Source of the DNA: Mesorhizobium japonicum MAFF 303099
GTDB lineage: Bacteria; Pseudomonadota; Alphaproteobacteria; Rhizobiales; Rhizobiaceae
Length of the DNA stretch: 64,000 nt
Assembly (NCBI RefSeq): GCF_000009625.1
Contig: NC_002678.2
Span: 682,001 to 746,000 of the forward strand
Reading direction: 5' to 3'
Notes under the pieces: model-generated
Database searches by the model: none
Told to the model about the DNA's origin: nothing
Seen by the model: the letters and a program-made list of their open reading frames with translations, nothing else
Position numbers and translations under genes: made by a program
In this document: one piece after another, positions 55,182-63,997 of the stretch
Layout: each line of letters opens with the position of its first letter
Position numbering within the stretch: position 1 is the first letter of the stretch

Positions 55182-56120
55182 TCAGGCGGCCAGTTTCGTC
55201 CGCGCCGGCAGGAACGGAATCCGGCGGCGCGGTACCTGCGGCGCCAGGTCGAACACACCGCGGTAGAGACGGTCGAGCAATGCCTTGCGGTCGCGCAGCG
55301 GCTCCAACTCGCTCCAGCTCAGCACATCGCCAACGCGCACGTCGATCGCCTTGCCGGAAAGCCGCGCGAATTCGTGGATGAGCATCGAAAGGCGCAGCGT
55401 CAGCGAAGCCTTACCGACGAATTTGGCCACGCGGCCATCGCGCTCGGCCATGTACATCGGCCCGCTGACCAGATGGAACAGCCGGCCGTTCTGTCCGGAA
55501 AAATGCATCGGAATGACGGACGCCTTGGCATCTTGGACCAAGCGTGCCGGAAACATCTTCCAAGGCAGGTCACGCGCCCGGCCAAAACCTTTCGGCGCGG
55601 TGGCGACGCCGCCGGCGGGAAACACGACGATGGTGACGCCCTCTTTCAGCAGCCGCACAGCCTCGTGGCGCACGGCCATATTGTTCTTCAGCGCGTCCTT
55701 GGTCTCGGAAAAGTCGATTGGCAGCGAATAGGGCTCCATCTCGCGGATCTTGAGCAGATCCTTGTGGATCATCACCCGGAACGGCCGCCCCAGTTGCTCC
55801 ACCAGCGAAAGCACGGCAATGCCGTCGCCGATGCCGAACGGATGGTTGGCCACGATCACCAGCGGTGTGTCCGGCAATGGCGCGGGCGGCCACTGGTCGG
55901 CGGTGCGTATCCGCACGTCGATAAGGTCGAGCATGCGGCTGAACACGCGCTCGCCTGTCGGCACCACCTGGCGGCGCCAGAAATCATAGAGCACGGCATA
56001 GCGGTCGCGCCCCGACAGGCCTTCAATGGAATGGATGACCCAGCGCGTCAGCGCCGGCTGCCGCGGATTGGCATAGGAAAGCTCGGGAAACGGTTTTTCG
56101 CGCGTCTTCAGCTTGAGCAT
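55182..56120 (-). CDS. PlsC-like lysophospholipid acyltransferase
   Basis: 312 residues. The acyltransferase HxxxxxD-type motif is VIVANHPFGIGDGI near residue 92, with later VVFPAGGVATAPKGFGRARD (the FPxG motif). It belongs to the glycerophospholipid acyltransferase superfamily and may act in phospholipid or ornithine-lipid synthesis, but an OlsA assignment cannot be made from sequence alone. It is downstream of thrS on the same strand, but the thrS terminator hairpin lies between, so it is probably separately expressed. Confidence 0.83.
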   Translation of the reverse strand: MLKLKTREKPFPELSYANPRQPALTRWVIHSIEGLSGRDRYAVLYDFWRRQVVPTGERVFSRMLDLIDVRIRTADQWPPAPLPDTPLVIVANHPFGIGDGIAVLSLVEQLGRPFRVMIHKDLLKIREMEPYSLPIDFSETKDALKNNMAVRHEAVRLLKEGVTIVVFPAGGVATAPKGFGRARDLPWKMFPARLVQDAKASVIPMHFSGQNGRLFHLVSGPMYMAERDGRVAKFVGKASLTLRLSMLIHEFARLSGKAIDVRVGDVLSWSELEPLRDRKALLDRLYRGVFDLAPQVPRRRIPFLPARTKLAA

Positions 56121-56158
56121 GAGGGCTCGTTACAAGGTTGGCGTGACAGGGATATGAA

Positions 56159-56186
56159 AATGGCGGTGGATCGCTCCACCGCCATT
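56159..56186 (-). terminator. Intrinsic terminator of thrS
   Basis: AATGGCGGTGGA (56159-56170) and TCCACCGCCATT (56175-56186) form a 12-bp perfect stem with a 4-nt loop. On the minus strand the stem is followed by TTTC, 18 nt after the thrS stop codon. It is the strongest classical terminator in the window. Confidence 0.75.
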
Positions 56187-56203
56187 CCTGGGAACTATGC
56201 GGA

Positions 56204-58180
56204 TCAGGCAGCGCGTTTGCGCCTGCGGTCCGGCGTTACTGCCTCTTCGGTCAGCTGCGCGATCGCCTCGGCAAGGCCAAGCGATTCCTGGTCGCGCGAG
56301 CCGAGCCGGCGGATGTTGACCGTCTGTTCCTCAGCCTCGCGCTTGCCACACACGAGAATGACCGGCACCTTCGCTAGCGAGTGTTCGCGGACCTTGTAGT
56401 TGATCTTCTCGTTGCGCAGATCGGCTTCCGCCAGCAGCCCCGCGGCCTTCAGCTTTGCCACGACCTCGGTCGCGTAGCCGTCCGCCTCGGAGGTGATCGT
56501 TGCCACCACCACCTGCTGCGGCGCGAACCACAGCGGGAAATGGCCGGAATAGTTCTCGATCAGGATGCCGAGGAAACGCTCCATTGAACCGCAGATGGCG
56601 CGGTGCACCATGACCGGCTGCTTCTTCTCCGAATCCGAGCCGATATAGAAGGCGCCAAAGCGTTCCGGCAGGTTGAAATCGACCTGCGTGGTGCCGCACT
56701 GCCATTCGCGGCCGATGGCATCCTTCAGCACATATTCGAACTTCGGCCCGTAAAAGGCGCCCTCGCCCGGATTGATCGAGGTCTTGATCCGGTTGCCGGA
56801 CCGCGTCCTGATCGTCTCCAGCACGCTGCCCATGATCGCCTCGGCATGGTCCCAGGCCTCGTCGGTGCCGACACGCTTGTCGGGCCGCGTCGACAGCTTG
56901 ACGCTGATTTCGTCAAAACCGAAATCGGCATAGGTCGACAGGATCAGATCGTTGATGCGCAGGCACTCCGACGCCAGCTGCTCCTCGGTGCAGAAGATAT
57001 GCGCATCATCCTGCGTGAAGCCGCGCACGCGCATCAGCCCGTGCAGCGCACCCGACGGTTCGTAGCGATGCACATTGCCGAATTCCGCAAGTTTTACGGG
57101 CAGATCGCGATAGGACTTCAACCCATGCTTGAATATCTGCACATGGCCCGGGCAGTTCATCGGCTTCAGTGCAAAGACGCGGTCGTCGTCAGTATCGTCG
57201 CCGGCGACCGTCACCTTGAACATGGCGTCGCGATACCAGCCCCAATGGCCTGACGTTTCCCACAGGCTCTTGTCGAGCACCTGCGGCGCGTTGACCTCCT
57301 GGTAGCCCTGCTCGTCGAGGCGGCGGCGCATATAGTTGACCAGGTTCTGAAACATCTTCCAGCCCTTGGCGTGCCAGAAGACGACACCCGGCCCCTCTTC
57401 CTGGAAATGGAAGAGGTCCATCTCGCGGCCAAGCTTGCGGTGGTCGCGCTTCTCGGCCTCCTCCAGCATCGTCTGGTAGGCTTCGAGCTGCGCCTGGTCG
57501 GCCCAGGCCGTGCCGTAGATGCGCGTCAGCATCGGGTTGTTCGAATCGCCGCGCCAATAGGCGCCAGCCACCTTCATCAGCTTGAAGGCGTTGCCGATCT
57601 GGCCGGTCGAGGCCATGTGCGGGCCACGGCAGAGGTCGAACCAGTCGCCCTGCGCGTAGATCTTGAGGTCCTGATCCTCGGGAATGGCGTCGATCAGTTC
57701 GAGCTTGTAACGCTCGCCCTTGTCGGCGAACACCTTTTTCGCCTTGTCGCGCGACCAGACTTCCTTGGTGAACGGCTTGTTGCGCGCGATGATCTCGCGC
57801 ATCTTCTTCTCGATCACCGGGAAATCGTCCGGCGTGAACGGCTCGTTGCGGGCGAAGTCGTAATAGAATCCGTTCTCGATCACCGGTCCGATGGTCACCT
57901 GCGTTCCCGGCCACAATTCCTGCACAGCCTCCGCCAGCACGTGCGCGGTGTCGTGGCGGATAAGCTCAAGAGCGCGCGCATCGTCGCGGGTGATGATCTC
58001 GACTTTGCCGGACTTGCCGAGCGGGTCGGAGAGGTCGCGCACGGTGCCGTTAATGGCATAGGCGACGGCCTTCTTGGCAAGCGACTTCGAGATTGATTCG
58101 GCAAGGCCGGCACCGGTCATCGCCGCGTCGTAGTCGCGGACGGACCCATCGGGAAATGTCAGGGAAACGGAATTCAGCAT
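56204..58180 (-). CDS. thrS: Threonyl-tRNA synthetase
   Basis: 658 residues, normal length. In order: an N-terminal TGS domain ([20 protein letters not shown]), an editing domain with [11 protein letters not shown], class II motifs and zinc ligands ([27 protein letters not shown]), and an anticodon-binding C-terminal domain ([20 protein letters not shown]). It charges tRNA-Thr. The ATG at 58180 is followed downstream by an intrinsic terminator. No T-box leader was seen in the upstream gap, as expected for a Gram-negative. Confidence 0.97.
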   Translation of the reverse strand: MLNSVSLTFPDGSVRDYDAAMTGAGLAESISKSLAKKAVAYAINGTVRDLSDPLGKSGKVEIITRDDARALELIRHDTAHVLAEAVQELWPGTQVTIGPVIENGFYYDFARNEPFTPDDFPVIEKKMREIIARNKPFTKEVWSRDKAKKVFADKGERYKLELIDAIPEDQDLKIYAQGDWFDLCRGPHMASTGQIGNAFKLMKVAGAYWRGDSNNPMLTRIYGTAWADQAQLEAYQTMLEEAEKRDHRKLGREMDLFHFQEEGPGVVFWHAKGWKMFQNLVNYMRRRLDEQGYQEVNAPQVLDKSLWETSGHWGWYRDAMFKVTVAGDDTDDDRVFALKPMNCPGHVQIFKHGLKSYRDLPVKLAEFGNVHRYEPSGALHGLMRVRGFTQDDAHIFCTEEQLASECLRINDLILSTYADFGFDEISVKLSTRPDKRVGTDEAWDHAEAIMGSVLETIRTRSGNRIKTSINPGEGAFYGPKFEYVLKDAIGREWQCGTTQVDFNLPERFGAFYIGSDSEKKQPVMVHRAICGSMERFLGILIENYSGHFPLWFAPQQVVVATITSEADGYATEVVAKLKAAGLLAEADLRNEKINYKVREHSLAKVPVILVCGKREAEEQTVNIRRLGSRDQESLGLAEAIAQLTEEAVTPDRRRKRAA

Positions 58181-58224
58181 ATGGTTCTCCTATCCAGTCC
58201 CGCAAACGAGCGCGGGTGGTTGAA

Positions 58225-58273
58225 ATGCATGTCGCCCAAAAGTGTATGGCGATTTTGGGGTTACGGCATGCAT
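58225..58273. repeat. Palindromic repeat between thrS and the methyltransferase
   Basis: ATGCATGTCGCCCAAAAGTG starts the element and TTTTGGGGTTACGGCATGCA closes it, giving paired arms ATGCATG/CATGCAT and CCAAAA/TTTTGG. It shares 21 starting bases with the copy at 25512-25560. It lies in the roughly 270-bp gap between divergent genes, which otherwise holds their promoters. Confidence 0.65.
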
Positions 58274-58450
58274 AAGGTAAGGCCGGATGAGCCAATGACA
58301 GGGACAAACGGCGGCGGGCGGGTTTTAGAGGCAGTGCCGCGTCAGGTAAAGAGTGCTGACTGGCCCGTTCGTCAGGAAATGTCGGCAGAGATGTCGCAGA
58401 CCCGCCGCCCGGGCTTGCGAACATCCCCGCAATCGTCTGGAATTGTCGAT

Positions 58451-59290
58451 ATGGAAAACGCAACACCCAGCCGAACCGCCCTCGGCGTCGCCCGCATGAG
58501 GGCTCTGCATCAATTTTCACCGCAGGCAGGATTGTTTCGCGATCCCTACGCGATCGCGATTCTGGGTGAAGCCGCTCCCGCGGCGCAGGAGCTTGAGCAG
58601 GAAGACGAGCGCCGCCAGCGCATGCGCCTGTTCGTGGCAGCGCGCGCCCGCTTCGCCGAGGACTGGCTGGCGGCGGCGGTGCTTCGCGGCGTCCGCCAAC
58701 TTGTAGTACTTGGCGCCGGCCTCGATACGTTTTCGCTGCGCAATCCGTATCGGGACCTCAGCGTGTTCGAAGTCGATCACCCGGCCACGCAAGCCTGGAA
58801 ACGCAAATGCATTGCCGATAGCGGCCTTGCCGAGCCAGCCGCGACCCGGTTCGTGCCGGTCGATTTCGAGCGGCAAAGCCTGTCCGCGGAACTGGCCGCG
58901 GCCGGCTTGCAGTCGACCGCGCCGGCCTTCTTCATCTGGCTCGGGGTCGTGCCCTATCTGACGAAGGAAGCGATCCTCAAGACCTTGTCCTGGATAGCCG
59001 GTGTCCCGGGCTCGGAGGTCGTGTTCGACTATAGCGAGCCGGCTGCGAACCGCGACGCGGCGGGACAGACCGCGCTGGCCTTCCATGCGGCGCGCGTCGC
59101 GTCCGTCGGGGAGCCATGGATCAGCTTCTTCGTGCCGGCCGAGCTGGCGAAATCCATGGGGGAACTCGGCTTCGACGAGATCGAAGATATCGAGAGCGGC
59201 GATATCGCCGCCCGTTTTTCCGAGGCCCCGAAGGGAATGACGAACAATTCCGGCGGCGGCCACATCATCCGCGCGCGCCGAACCGCTTAA
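58451..59290 (+). CDS. SAM-dependent methyltransferase (PPM/LCMT family)
   Basis: 279 residues. The SAM-binding motif is LVVLGAGLDTFSLRNPYRDL, followed by the acidic loop FEVDHPATQAWK and the post-I segment FIWLGVVPYLTKEA. These match the leucine-carboxyl-methyltransferase-like family (TIGR00027) of bacterial methyltransferases of unknown substrate. ATG 58451 gives the conserved start (MENATPSRTALGVARMRALH). A longer reading frame reaches back to 58181 through the repeat and is unlikely. Confidence 0.85.
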   Translation: MENATPSRTALGVARMRALHQFSPQAGLFRDPYAIAILGEAAPAAQELEQEDERRQRMRLFVAARARFAEDWLAAAVLRGVRQLVVLGAGLDTFSLRNPYRDLSVFEVDHPATQAWKRKCIADSGLAEPAATRFVPVDFERQSLSAELAAAGLQSTAPAFFIWLGVVPYLTKEAILKTLSWIAGVPGSEVVFDYSEPAANRDAAGQTALAFHAARVASVGEPWISFFVPAELAKSMGELGFDEIEDIESGDIAARFSEAPKGMTNNSGGGHIIRARRTA

Positions 59291-59357
59291 GCAATTCCAG
59301 GAAAAGTGTGCAGCGGTTTTCCCGGGAAAAGCGAGTAGCGCTTTCCCTTGGAATTGC
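59291..59357. repeat. Palindromic repeat after the methyltransferase gene
   Basis: GCAATTCCAGGAAAAGTGTG starts it and CTTTCCCTTGGAATTGC ends it, a 67-bp imperfect palindrome with the core AAAAGTGTGCAGCGGTTTTC. It starts immediately after the TAA of the upstream gene and sits between two convergent 3' ends, so it may terminate transcription. Its outer arms are like those at 7200-7240. Confidence 0.65.
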
Positions 59358-59371
59358 CTAGAAACCAGGAC

Positions 59372-60124
59372 TCATTTCACCAGCAGCGACAGGTCTTTAA
59401 GAAACGCCGCCCGCGTCTTGAGGCCTTTTGGCATATCGGTGCGGGTAGCATCGACAACCAGGCGGGCAAAGACGATCTGCTGGCCGTCCTTCTTCGCCCA
59501 GCCGACGAACCAGCCAAGCGAACGCTTATCACTGATCTTGTCGGCATCGTCGGCGAGCCTTGTGCTGCCGGTCTTGCCTTGCACCGTCCAGCCTCCGGCC
59601 TGGAACGTCGGGATGATGGCCGACGTCAAGTCGTAGGCCTTGGCCGAGACCGGCAGCTTGCGCGCCAGCAGCTTGCGCAGGAAATCGACCTGCTCGACCG
59701 GCGTGATCTTGAGCGAGGAGTTCACCCAGGAATGGGTCAGGCCGTCATTCTTGCCGGGATTGCCGGAAACGTCCTTGTTGCCATAGCCGAGTTTCGAGAC
59801 ATAGCCGGCAAAGCTCTCCGGTCCAAGCTTGCGGGTGATTTCACGCGAATACCAGAGGACCGAATCCTTTTCCCAGATCACCGGGTCGACGATCTTCTGA
59901 TCCCGCTTCGCCGCATTGAATTCGGGTTTGTAGTCCCAGCTTGGCGTGTGCTCGTCACTCAGGATGCCGGCGTCATAGCCGATCAGCGAAAGCGGCACCT
60001 TGAACGTCGAGGCCGGGCTGAACGGCTGGTCGCAGGTGCCGTCCTGATAAAGCACCTTGCCGCTCGCCGCATCGGCGATCAGCGTGCACTGCACGTCCCC
60101 AAGCGGCGCAGATTGCGCGCGCAT
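59372..60124 (-). CDS. Class D (OXA-type) beta-lactamase; signal-peptide start out of frame
   Basis: The mature enzyme is intact. Motifs in order: STFK (active Ser and carbamylated Lys) in FSPASTFKVPLSLIGYDAG, SVL in KDSVLWYSREIT (position of S-x-V), YGN in KLGYGNKDVSG and KTG in VQGKTGSTRL. It is about 230 residues after the signal peptide. The ATG at 60124 gives a start lacking most of a signal peptide. In the same frame just upstream the code reads SLFLLAWLLGFPMRAQSA, a good signal-peptide core, but has no start codon before a TAA. The well-placed ATG at 60198 (GGAG 9 nt upstream; MRNIDRLPFILAG) is in another frame. This suggests a small indel, either a sequencing error or a broken gene. 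Confidence 0.8.
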   Translation of the reverse strand: MRAQSAPLGDVQCTLIADAASGKVLYQDGTCDQPFSPASTFKVPLSLIGYDAGILSDEHTPSWDYKPEFNAAKRDQKIVDPVIWEKDSVLWYSREITRKLGPESFAGYVSKLGYGNKDVSGNPGKNDGLTHSWVNSSLKITPVEQVDFLRKLLARKLPVSAKAYDLTSAIIPTFQAGGWTVQGKTGSTRLADDADKISDKRSLGWFVGWAKKDGQQIVFARLVVDATRTDMPKGLKTRAAFLKDLSLLVK

Positions 60125-60346
60125 CGGGAACCCCAGCAGCCAGGCGAGCAGGAAGAGGCTCCAGCCAGGATAAAGGGAAGACGGTCGATGTTACGCATTG
60201 ATGCTCGCTCCAGAAGTGTGTTCGCGAGCGGGCTTAGCGAGGTCTCTTGTCTCGATTTTGTCTCAAATGCGCAGTCTTTGTGCAGGCTTGCGTTAACCCT
60301 ACCGGATCGTAAACATGCGCCGTCGATCGAGGTGTGGCCGGCGCAG

Positions 60347-60721
60347 TCATGCCCGCGTCTCGGCGCGCTTGCGGCCGATCCGCCAGTACCGCCAGGGCAT
60401 GAACCAGACATAACGATCCGCCAGAACTTCCGGCACCAGGTCGATACCATGCGTGCCGAAAGGCCCGCAGCGCAGCACCCGGAAAAATCCCATCCAGCCG
60501 CCGGCCCACAGGCCATGGCGGGCGATCGCCTCATGCGCGTATTCGGAACAGGTCGGCAGGTGCCGGCAGGAATTGCCGACAAAACCGGAAAGCGTCAGCT
60601 GGTAGAGGCGCACGAACGACGTGCCTAGGAGACGGCCAGGCGTCTTGCGCCACGGGCCGGGCCAGTTGCGTCCGCGCCCCGGCGGCCTGACAGTATGGGC
60701 ATGCCCATGCGGGTCGTGCAC
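60347..60721 (-). CDS. yidD: Membrane protein insertion efficiency factor YidD
   Basis: 124 residues with the DUF37/YidD core: RLYQLTLSGFVGNSCRHLPT followed by CSEYAHEAIARHGLWAGGWM and RVLRCGPFGTHGIDLVP. It helps YidC-dependent insertion of inner-membrane proteins. The start chosen is GTG 60721 with GGAG 6 nt upstream. An in-frame ATG at 60808 would add 29 residues and would overlap the stop codon of the candidate small ORF 60805-60963 (ATGA). Confidence 0.88.
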   Translation of the reverse strand: MHDPHGHAHTVRPPGRGRNWPGPWRKTPGRLLGTSFVRLYQLTLSGFVGNSCRHLPTCSEYAHEAIARHGLWAGGWMGFFRVLRCGPFGTHGIDLVPEVLADRYVWFMPWRYWRIGRKRAETRA

Positions 60722-60804
60722 CGCAGTCTCCGTATCGCGTTTCCCATGCGATAGATGTGAGCTTCGGCTGGAGAACGCAATCCCCGCCCTCGTCCTCTGT
60801 GCTG

Positions 60805-60963
60805 TCATGGGCGGGAGCGACGAAACGGCTGCCCGTCAACCGGAGGCGCCCAGCGGCCGGGGCGGACCGGCTCCTCGCCGCGTTTTGCGCGGTGTCTGTT
60901 GCCACACCATTGGAACGTTACGATCCGTATGACATCGCCAAAGATGCTCAGGACCTGGATCAT
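60805..60963 (-). CDS. Candidate 52-residue small protein upstream of yidD
   Basis: It reads MIQVLSIFGDVIRIVTFQWC, then GNRHRAKRGEEPVRPGRWAP, and stops at TGA 60805-60807. The N-terminal half is hydrophobic (a possible membrane helix) and the C-terminal half is basic and Pro-rich. The ATG at 60963 has a near-ideal AAAGGAG 7 nt upstream, and its stop overlaps an in-frame ATG of yidD (ATGA). These signals suggest a translated leader or small protein coupled to yidD. I recognise no family; conservation has not been tested. Confidence 0.4.
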   Translation of the reverse strand: MIQVLSIFGDVIRIVTFQWCGNRHRAKRGEEPVRPGRWAPPVDGQPFRRSRP

Positions 60964-61047
60964 AGTCGGTCTCCTTTGACGCGATTAGACCTCCACTGGC
61001 CTTGGCCTTCAAACGAGTATAATTTCCACTTCGGATAATCCTGGGTT

Positions 61048-61971
61048 ATGCGAATGAGGCGTGGGCGCCTGCCGTTGACGGCATTGAGAAGTTTCGAGGC
61101 GGCGGGCCGGCACCTGAGCTTCAGCAAGGCCGCCGAGGAGCTTTTCGTTTCCCAGGCGGCGATCAGCCGCCAGATCCGCGAGCTTGAAACTTTCCTGCGC
61201 CAGCCTTTGTTCGAACGTCACCATCGCCGCGTCGAACTGACCGACAGCGGCCGCCGGCTGCTCGATCAGCTTGTCAGAAGTTTCGACGCCATCGATCGGC
61301 TGCTCGGCGAATTGGTGGCAGCCCCGGCGCAGTCCGTGGTTCGTGTCAGCGTCGAGCCGTCGCTTGCCTCCGTCTGGCTGGTGCCCCGGCTCAACCGGTT
61401 TCGCCAGTTGCGGCCCGATATCGACGTGTCCCTCGAAGTCGATGCCAGGCTGATCGAATTCCGCGGCGATCAACCCGAGCTTGCCTTGCGCTTCAGCGCC
61501 AACGCGACCTCCTGGCCCCGTAGCCAGGCAGAGCGCCTTGCCTCCACAGTCGATTCACCGGTTCTGTCGCCGGCGCTGCTCGCCTCTGGCCCTCCTCTCG
61601 AGAAGCCGATCGACCTTGCCCGCTACACACTTTTGCATGAGGAAAATCGCCAGGGCTGGGCGCGCTGGTTCGAAGCGGCCGGCGTGCCCGCCGATGCCGT
61701 GCCCGCGCGGGGGCCGATGCTGGCGGATATATCGCTTTCAAAGCAGGCCGCCCTGCTCGGACATGGCGTGGCGCTGGGCGATCTCTTGCAGATCGGCAAC
61801 GAGCTCGAAACCGGCGCGTTGATCAAGCCGTTCGACATTGACGTCGCGTCCGGCGCCTACTGGCTGGTGGCCAGGAGCTTGAAGGAGCTTTCCGAGCCGG
61901 CCGCCGCGTTCGCCGACTGGGTCAGAAGCGAATTTGCCGAAAGCAGACGGACACTGGAGGCAAAGGTCTAA
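61048..61971 (+). CDS. LysR-family transcriptional regulator (GcvA/AmpR-like)
   Basis: 307 residues. The N-terminal winged helix-turn-helix has GRLPLTALRSFEAAGRHLSF, the GcvA/AmpR-type lead, and EELFVSQAAISRQIRELET. A periplasmic-binding-protein-like effector domain follows. It is 924 bp from the beta-lactamase, with yidD and the small ORF between. AmpR-like LysR proteins often regulate beta-lactamases, so a link is possible but unproven. The ligand is unknown. Confidence 0.88.
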   Translation: MRMRRGRLPLTALRSFEAAGRHLSFSKAAEELFVSQAAISRQIRELETFLRQPLFERHHRRVELTDSGRRLLDQLVRSFDAIDRLLGELVAAPAQSVVRVSVEPSLASVWLVPRLNRFRQLRPDIDVSLEVDARLIEFRGDQPELALRFSANATSWPRSQAERLASTVDSPVLSPALLASGPPLEKPIDLARYTLLHEENRQGWARWFEAAGVPADAVPARGPMLADISLSKQAALLGHGVALGDLLQIGNELETGALIKPFDIDVASGAYWLVARSLKELSEPAAAFADWVRSEFAESRRTLEAKV

Positions 61972-62100
61972 GCCGGTTCCCGCGCCTGGGCTCCCGCTAT
62001 TTTGCCTTCTTGTATTTTTCGAGAAGCTTGTCGATGTCGTTTACCCGGTGTCGCGGGCCGCCGCGAAGTCCGCGCATCGTGAAAAGCGGAAATGGCAAGG

Positions 62101-62547
62101 TCAGGCCGCTTGTTCGGCGCGCTTTTTCTCGATCTGGCCGATGGCGTCGACCACGGCGTCGAAGGTCAGCATGGTCGAGGCATGCCGTGCCTTGTAGTCG
62201 CGCACCGGCTCAAGGTACTTCAGGTCGGCGAAGCGCCCTTCCGGCGGCGTGCCGTTCTCCTTCAGCATCCTCAGCATGGTGTCGCGCACCGTGCGCAATT
62301 CCTCGGCGCTCGCGCCGACGACATGCTGGGCCATGATCGAGGACGACGCCTGGCCGAGCGCGCAGGCCTTCACGTCATGGGCGAAGTCGGTGACCACGCC
62401 GTCCTCCATCTTGAGATCGACGGTAACGGTCGAACCGCACAGCTTGGAATGCGCCTTGGCGGTCGCGTCCGGATGATCGAGCCGGCCGATGCGGGCGATG
62501 TTTCCGGCAAAACCGAGAATTTTCGCGTTGTAGACATCGTTGATCAT
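62101..62547 (-). CDS. IscU/NifU-like iron-sulfur cluster scaffold protein
   Basis: 148 residues of the IscU/SufU fold. Two of the three usual cluster-ligand cysteines are visible (SKLCGSTVTVDL and VKACALGQASSSI). The third, normally near RHxCA, is absent and replaced by KARHASTML. The CGD aspartate is also CGS. It may be a non-canonical scaffold or carrier. The ATG at 62547 gives MINDVYNAKILGFAGN. A promoter-like TTGTCG-N17-TTATAT lies upstream. It is divergent from folE. Confidence 0.83.
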   Translation of the reverse strand: MINDVYNAKILGFAGNIARIGRLDHPDATAKAHSKLCGSTVTVDLKMEDGVVTDFAHDVKACALGQASSSIMAQHVVGASAEELRTVRDTMLRMLKENGTPPEGRFADLKYLEPVRDYKARHASTMLTFDAVVDAIGQIEKKRAEQAA

Positions 62548-62621
62548 TATTTTCCAATCCGTCGCCGCCAAGCGAACAGCGATTGCCGCTGCTGTGTCTT
62601 CCTTTCGCTCGCTACGACCTT

Positions 62622-62650
62622 ATATAATGCTGGCAGTCCGGTAACGACAA
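62622..62650 (-). promoter_or_regulatory. Candidate sigma-70-type promoter of the IscU/NifU-like gene
   Basis: On the minus strand TTGTCG (62645-62650) and TTATAT (62622-62627) are separated by exactly 17 bp, 75-100 nt upstream of the ATG at 62547. Part of the same sequence reads TATAAT on the plus strand, so the region may also serve folE. This is a motif match only. Confidence 0.35.
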
Positions 62651-62787
62651 GGCGATGAGCGCTGCTGTCCTGGCCGGGAAGTTCACGCCGCTTACGGGGC
62701 TGGAAACGGGGCGAGTTTCCGACACCGAAAGGTCGTGGTCCGTTCAACTCGTTCCTCCTTGGAGAGGAACTACGGGAGACGCCTTTT

Positions 62788-63423
62788 ATGGATGCCGTCA
62801 TAAAGAAACTCATGCCCCAGTCCGCCTACATGGAAAAGCCGGTCACCGACCGACCGAGCGAAGCCGAGGTCGAGGCGGCCGTGCGCACATTGCTGCGCTG
62901 GACCGGCGACAATCCGGACCGCGAGGGGCTGATCGATACGCCCAAGCGCGTGGCCAAGGCCTTCCGCGAAATGTTCGGCGGCTACGACATGTGCCCGGCC
63001 GAGGAGCTCGGCCGCACCTTCGAGGAGGTCGCCGGCTACGACGATCTCGTCATAGTGAAGGATATTCACTTCCATTCGCATTGCGAGCACCACATGGTGC
63101 CGATCATCGGCAAGGCGCATGTCGGCTATCTGCCGGATGGCAAGGTCGTCGGCCTGTCGAAGATCGCGCGCGTCGTCGATATCTTCGCCCATCGCCTGCA
63201 GACGCAGGAAGCACTGACCGCGCAAATCGCCGGCGTCATCCAGGATGTGCTCAATCCGCGCGGCGTCGCCGTCATGATTGAGGCCGAGCACATGTGCATG
63301 GCCATGCGCGGCATCCGCAAGCAGGGCTCCACCACCCTCACCTCCACCTTCACCGGCGTTTTCAAGGATACGCCCGAGGAGCAGGTTCGTTTCGTCACCA
63401 TGGTTCGCGGCGGCGGGGCATAA
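62788..63423 (+). CDS. folE: GTP cyclohydrolase I
   Basis: 211 residues, usual length. Zinc ligands and active-site residues lie in [16 protein letters not shown] and [13 protein letters not shown]. The GTP-binding segment is [19 protein letters not shown]. It makes dihydroneopterin triphosphate, the first step of folate synthesis. The ATG has GGGAGA 8 nt upstream. A hairpin repeat follows before hisI. Confidence 0.96.
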   Translation: MDAVIKKLMPQSAYMEKPVTDRPSEAEVEAAVRTLLRWTGDNPDREGLIDTPKRVAKAFREMFGGYDMCPAEELGRTFEEVAGYDDLVIVKDIHFHSHCEHHMVPIIGKAHVGYLPDGKVVGLSKIARVVDIFAHRLQTQEALTAQIAGVIQDVLNPRGVAVMIEAEHMCMAMRGIRKQGSTTLTSTFTGVFKDTPEEQVRFVTMVRGGGA

Positions 63424-63445
63424 CGTCTAGGCCGATATCGCTAGG

Positions 63446-63512
63446 CCATGATCCCGAAAAACGCGGACCGGTTTTCTCTGGACAAACGAAAACGTTTGTC
63501 CAGAGATCATGG
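63446..63512. repeat. Nested hairpin repeat between folE and hisI
   Basis: Outer arms CCATGATC (63446-63453) and GATCATGG (63505-63512) enclose a perfect 14-bp hairpin, TCTCTGGACAAACG-AAAA-CGTTTGTCCAGAGA (63475-63506). The segment CCCGAAAAACGCGGACCGGTTTTC resembles the AAAAGTGTGCAGCGGTTTT core of the other repeats. It may be a terminator, a mobile palindrome or both. Confidence 0.65.
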
Positions 63513-63535
63513 TCAAATAGGAAGATACACCGGCG

Positions 63536-63997
63536 ATGTCGGCACTGGGATTTCCCAAAACTCCGTCAGACAAGAAGGCCCTGGAGGAAGGCGCGGTGTT
63601 CTCACCGCGCTTCGACCCCGCCGGCCTTGTCACCGTCGTCGTCACCGATGCCGAAGACGGCATGCTGCTGATGGTCGCGCATATGAATGCGCAGGCACTC
63701 GCGCTGACGCTGGAAACAGGCATCGCCCACTACTGGTCGCGCTCGCGCAACGCGCTTTGGAAGAAGGGCGAAACCTCGGGCAATTTCCAGCACGTCGTCG
63801 AGATGCGCACGGACTGTGATCAGGATGCATTGTGGCTGCGCGTCAAAGTGTTGGGCCACGACGCAACCTGTCACACCGGCCGGCGTTCATGCTTTTATCG
63901 GACGGTGGGGCTTGTCGACGGCAAGGGGACGCTTGTTGACGACGGCAGCAAGCCGCTGTTCGATGCGGAATTCACGTATCGGAAGCCATCGTCTTGA
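63536..63997 (+). CDS. hisI: Phosphoribosyl-AMP cyclohydrolase
   Basis: 153 residues, complete at the window edge. Zinc ligands and the active site are in [14 protein letters not shown] and [16 protein letters not shown]. The substrate segment [16 protein letters not shown] is typical. It catalyses the third step of histidine biosynthesis. It is the stand-alone cyclohydrolase without a fused HisE domain. An N-terminal stretch of about 20 residues is longer than in many homologues. A purine-rich GGAAGA stretch is near the ATG. Confidence 0.95.
   Translation: MSALGFPKTPSDKKALEEGAVFSPRFDPAGLVTVVVTDAEDGMLLMVAHMNAQALALTLETGIAHYWSRSRNALWKKGETSGNFQHVVEMRTDCDQDALWLRVKVLGHDATCHTGRRSCFYRTVGLVDGKGTLVDDGSKPLFDAEFTYRKPSS

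Noticed and set aside
61997..62077. 26-codon minus-strand ORF downstream of the IscU-like gene (MRGLRGGPRHRVNDIDKLLE...)
   Set aside because: No ribosome-binding site and no family. It may be a remnant, but there is too little to call it a gene.
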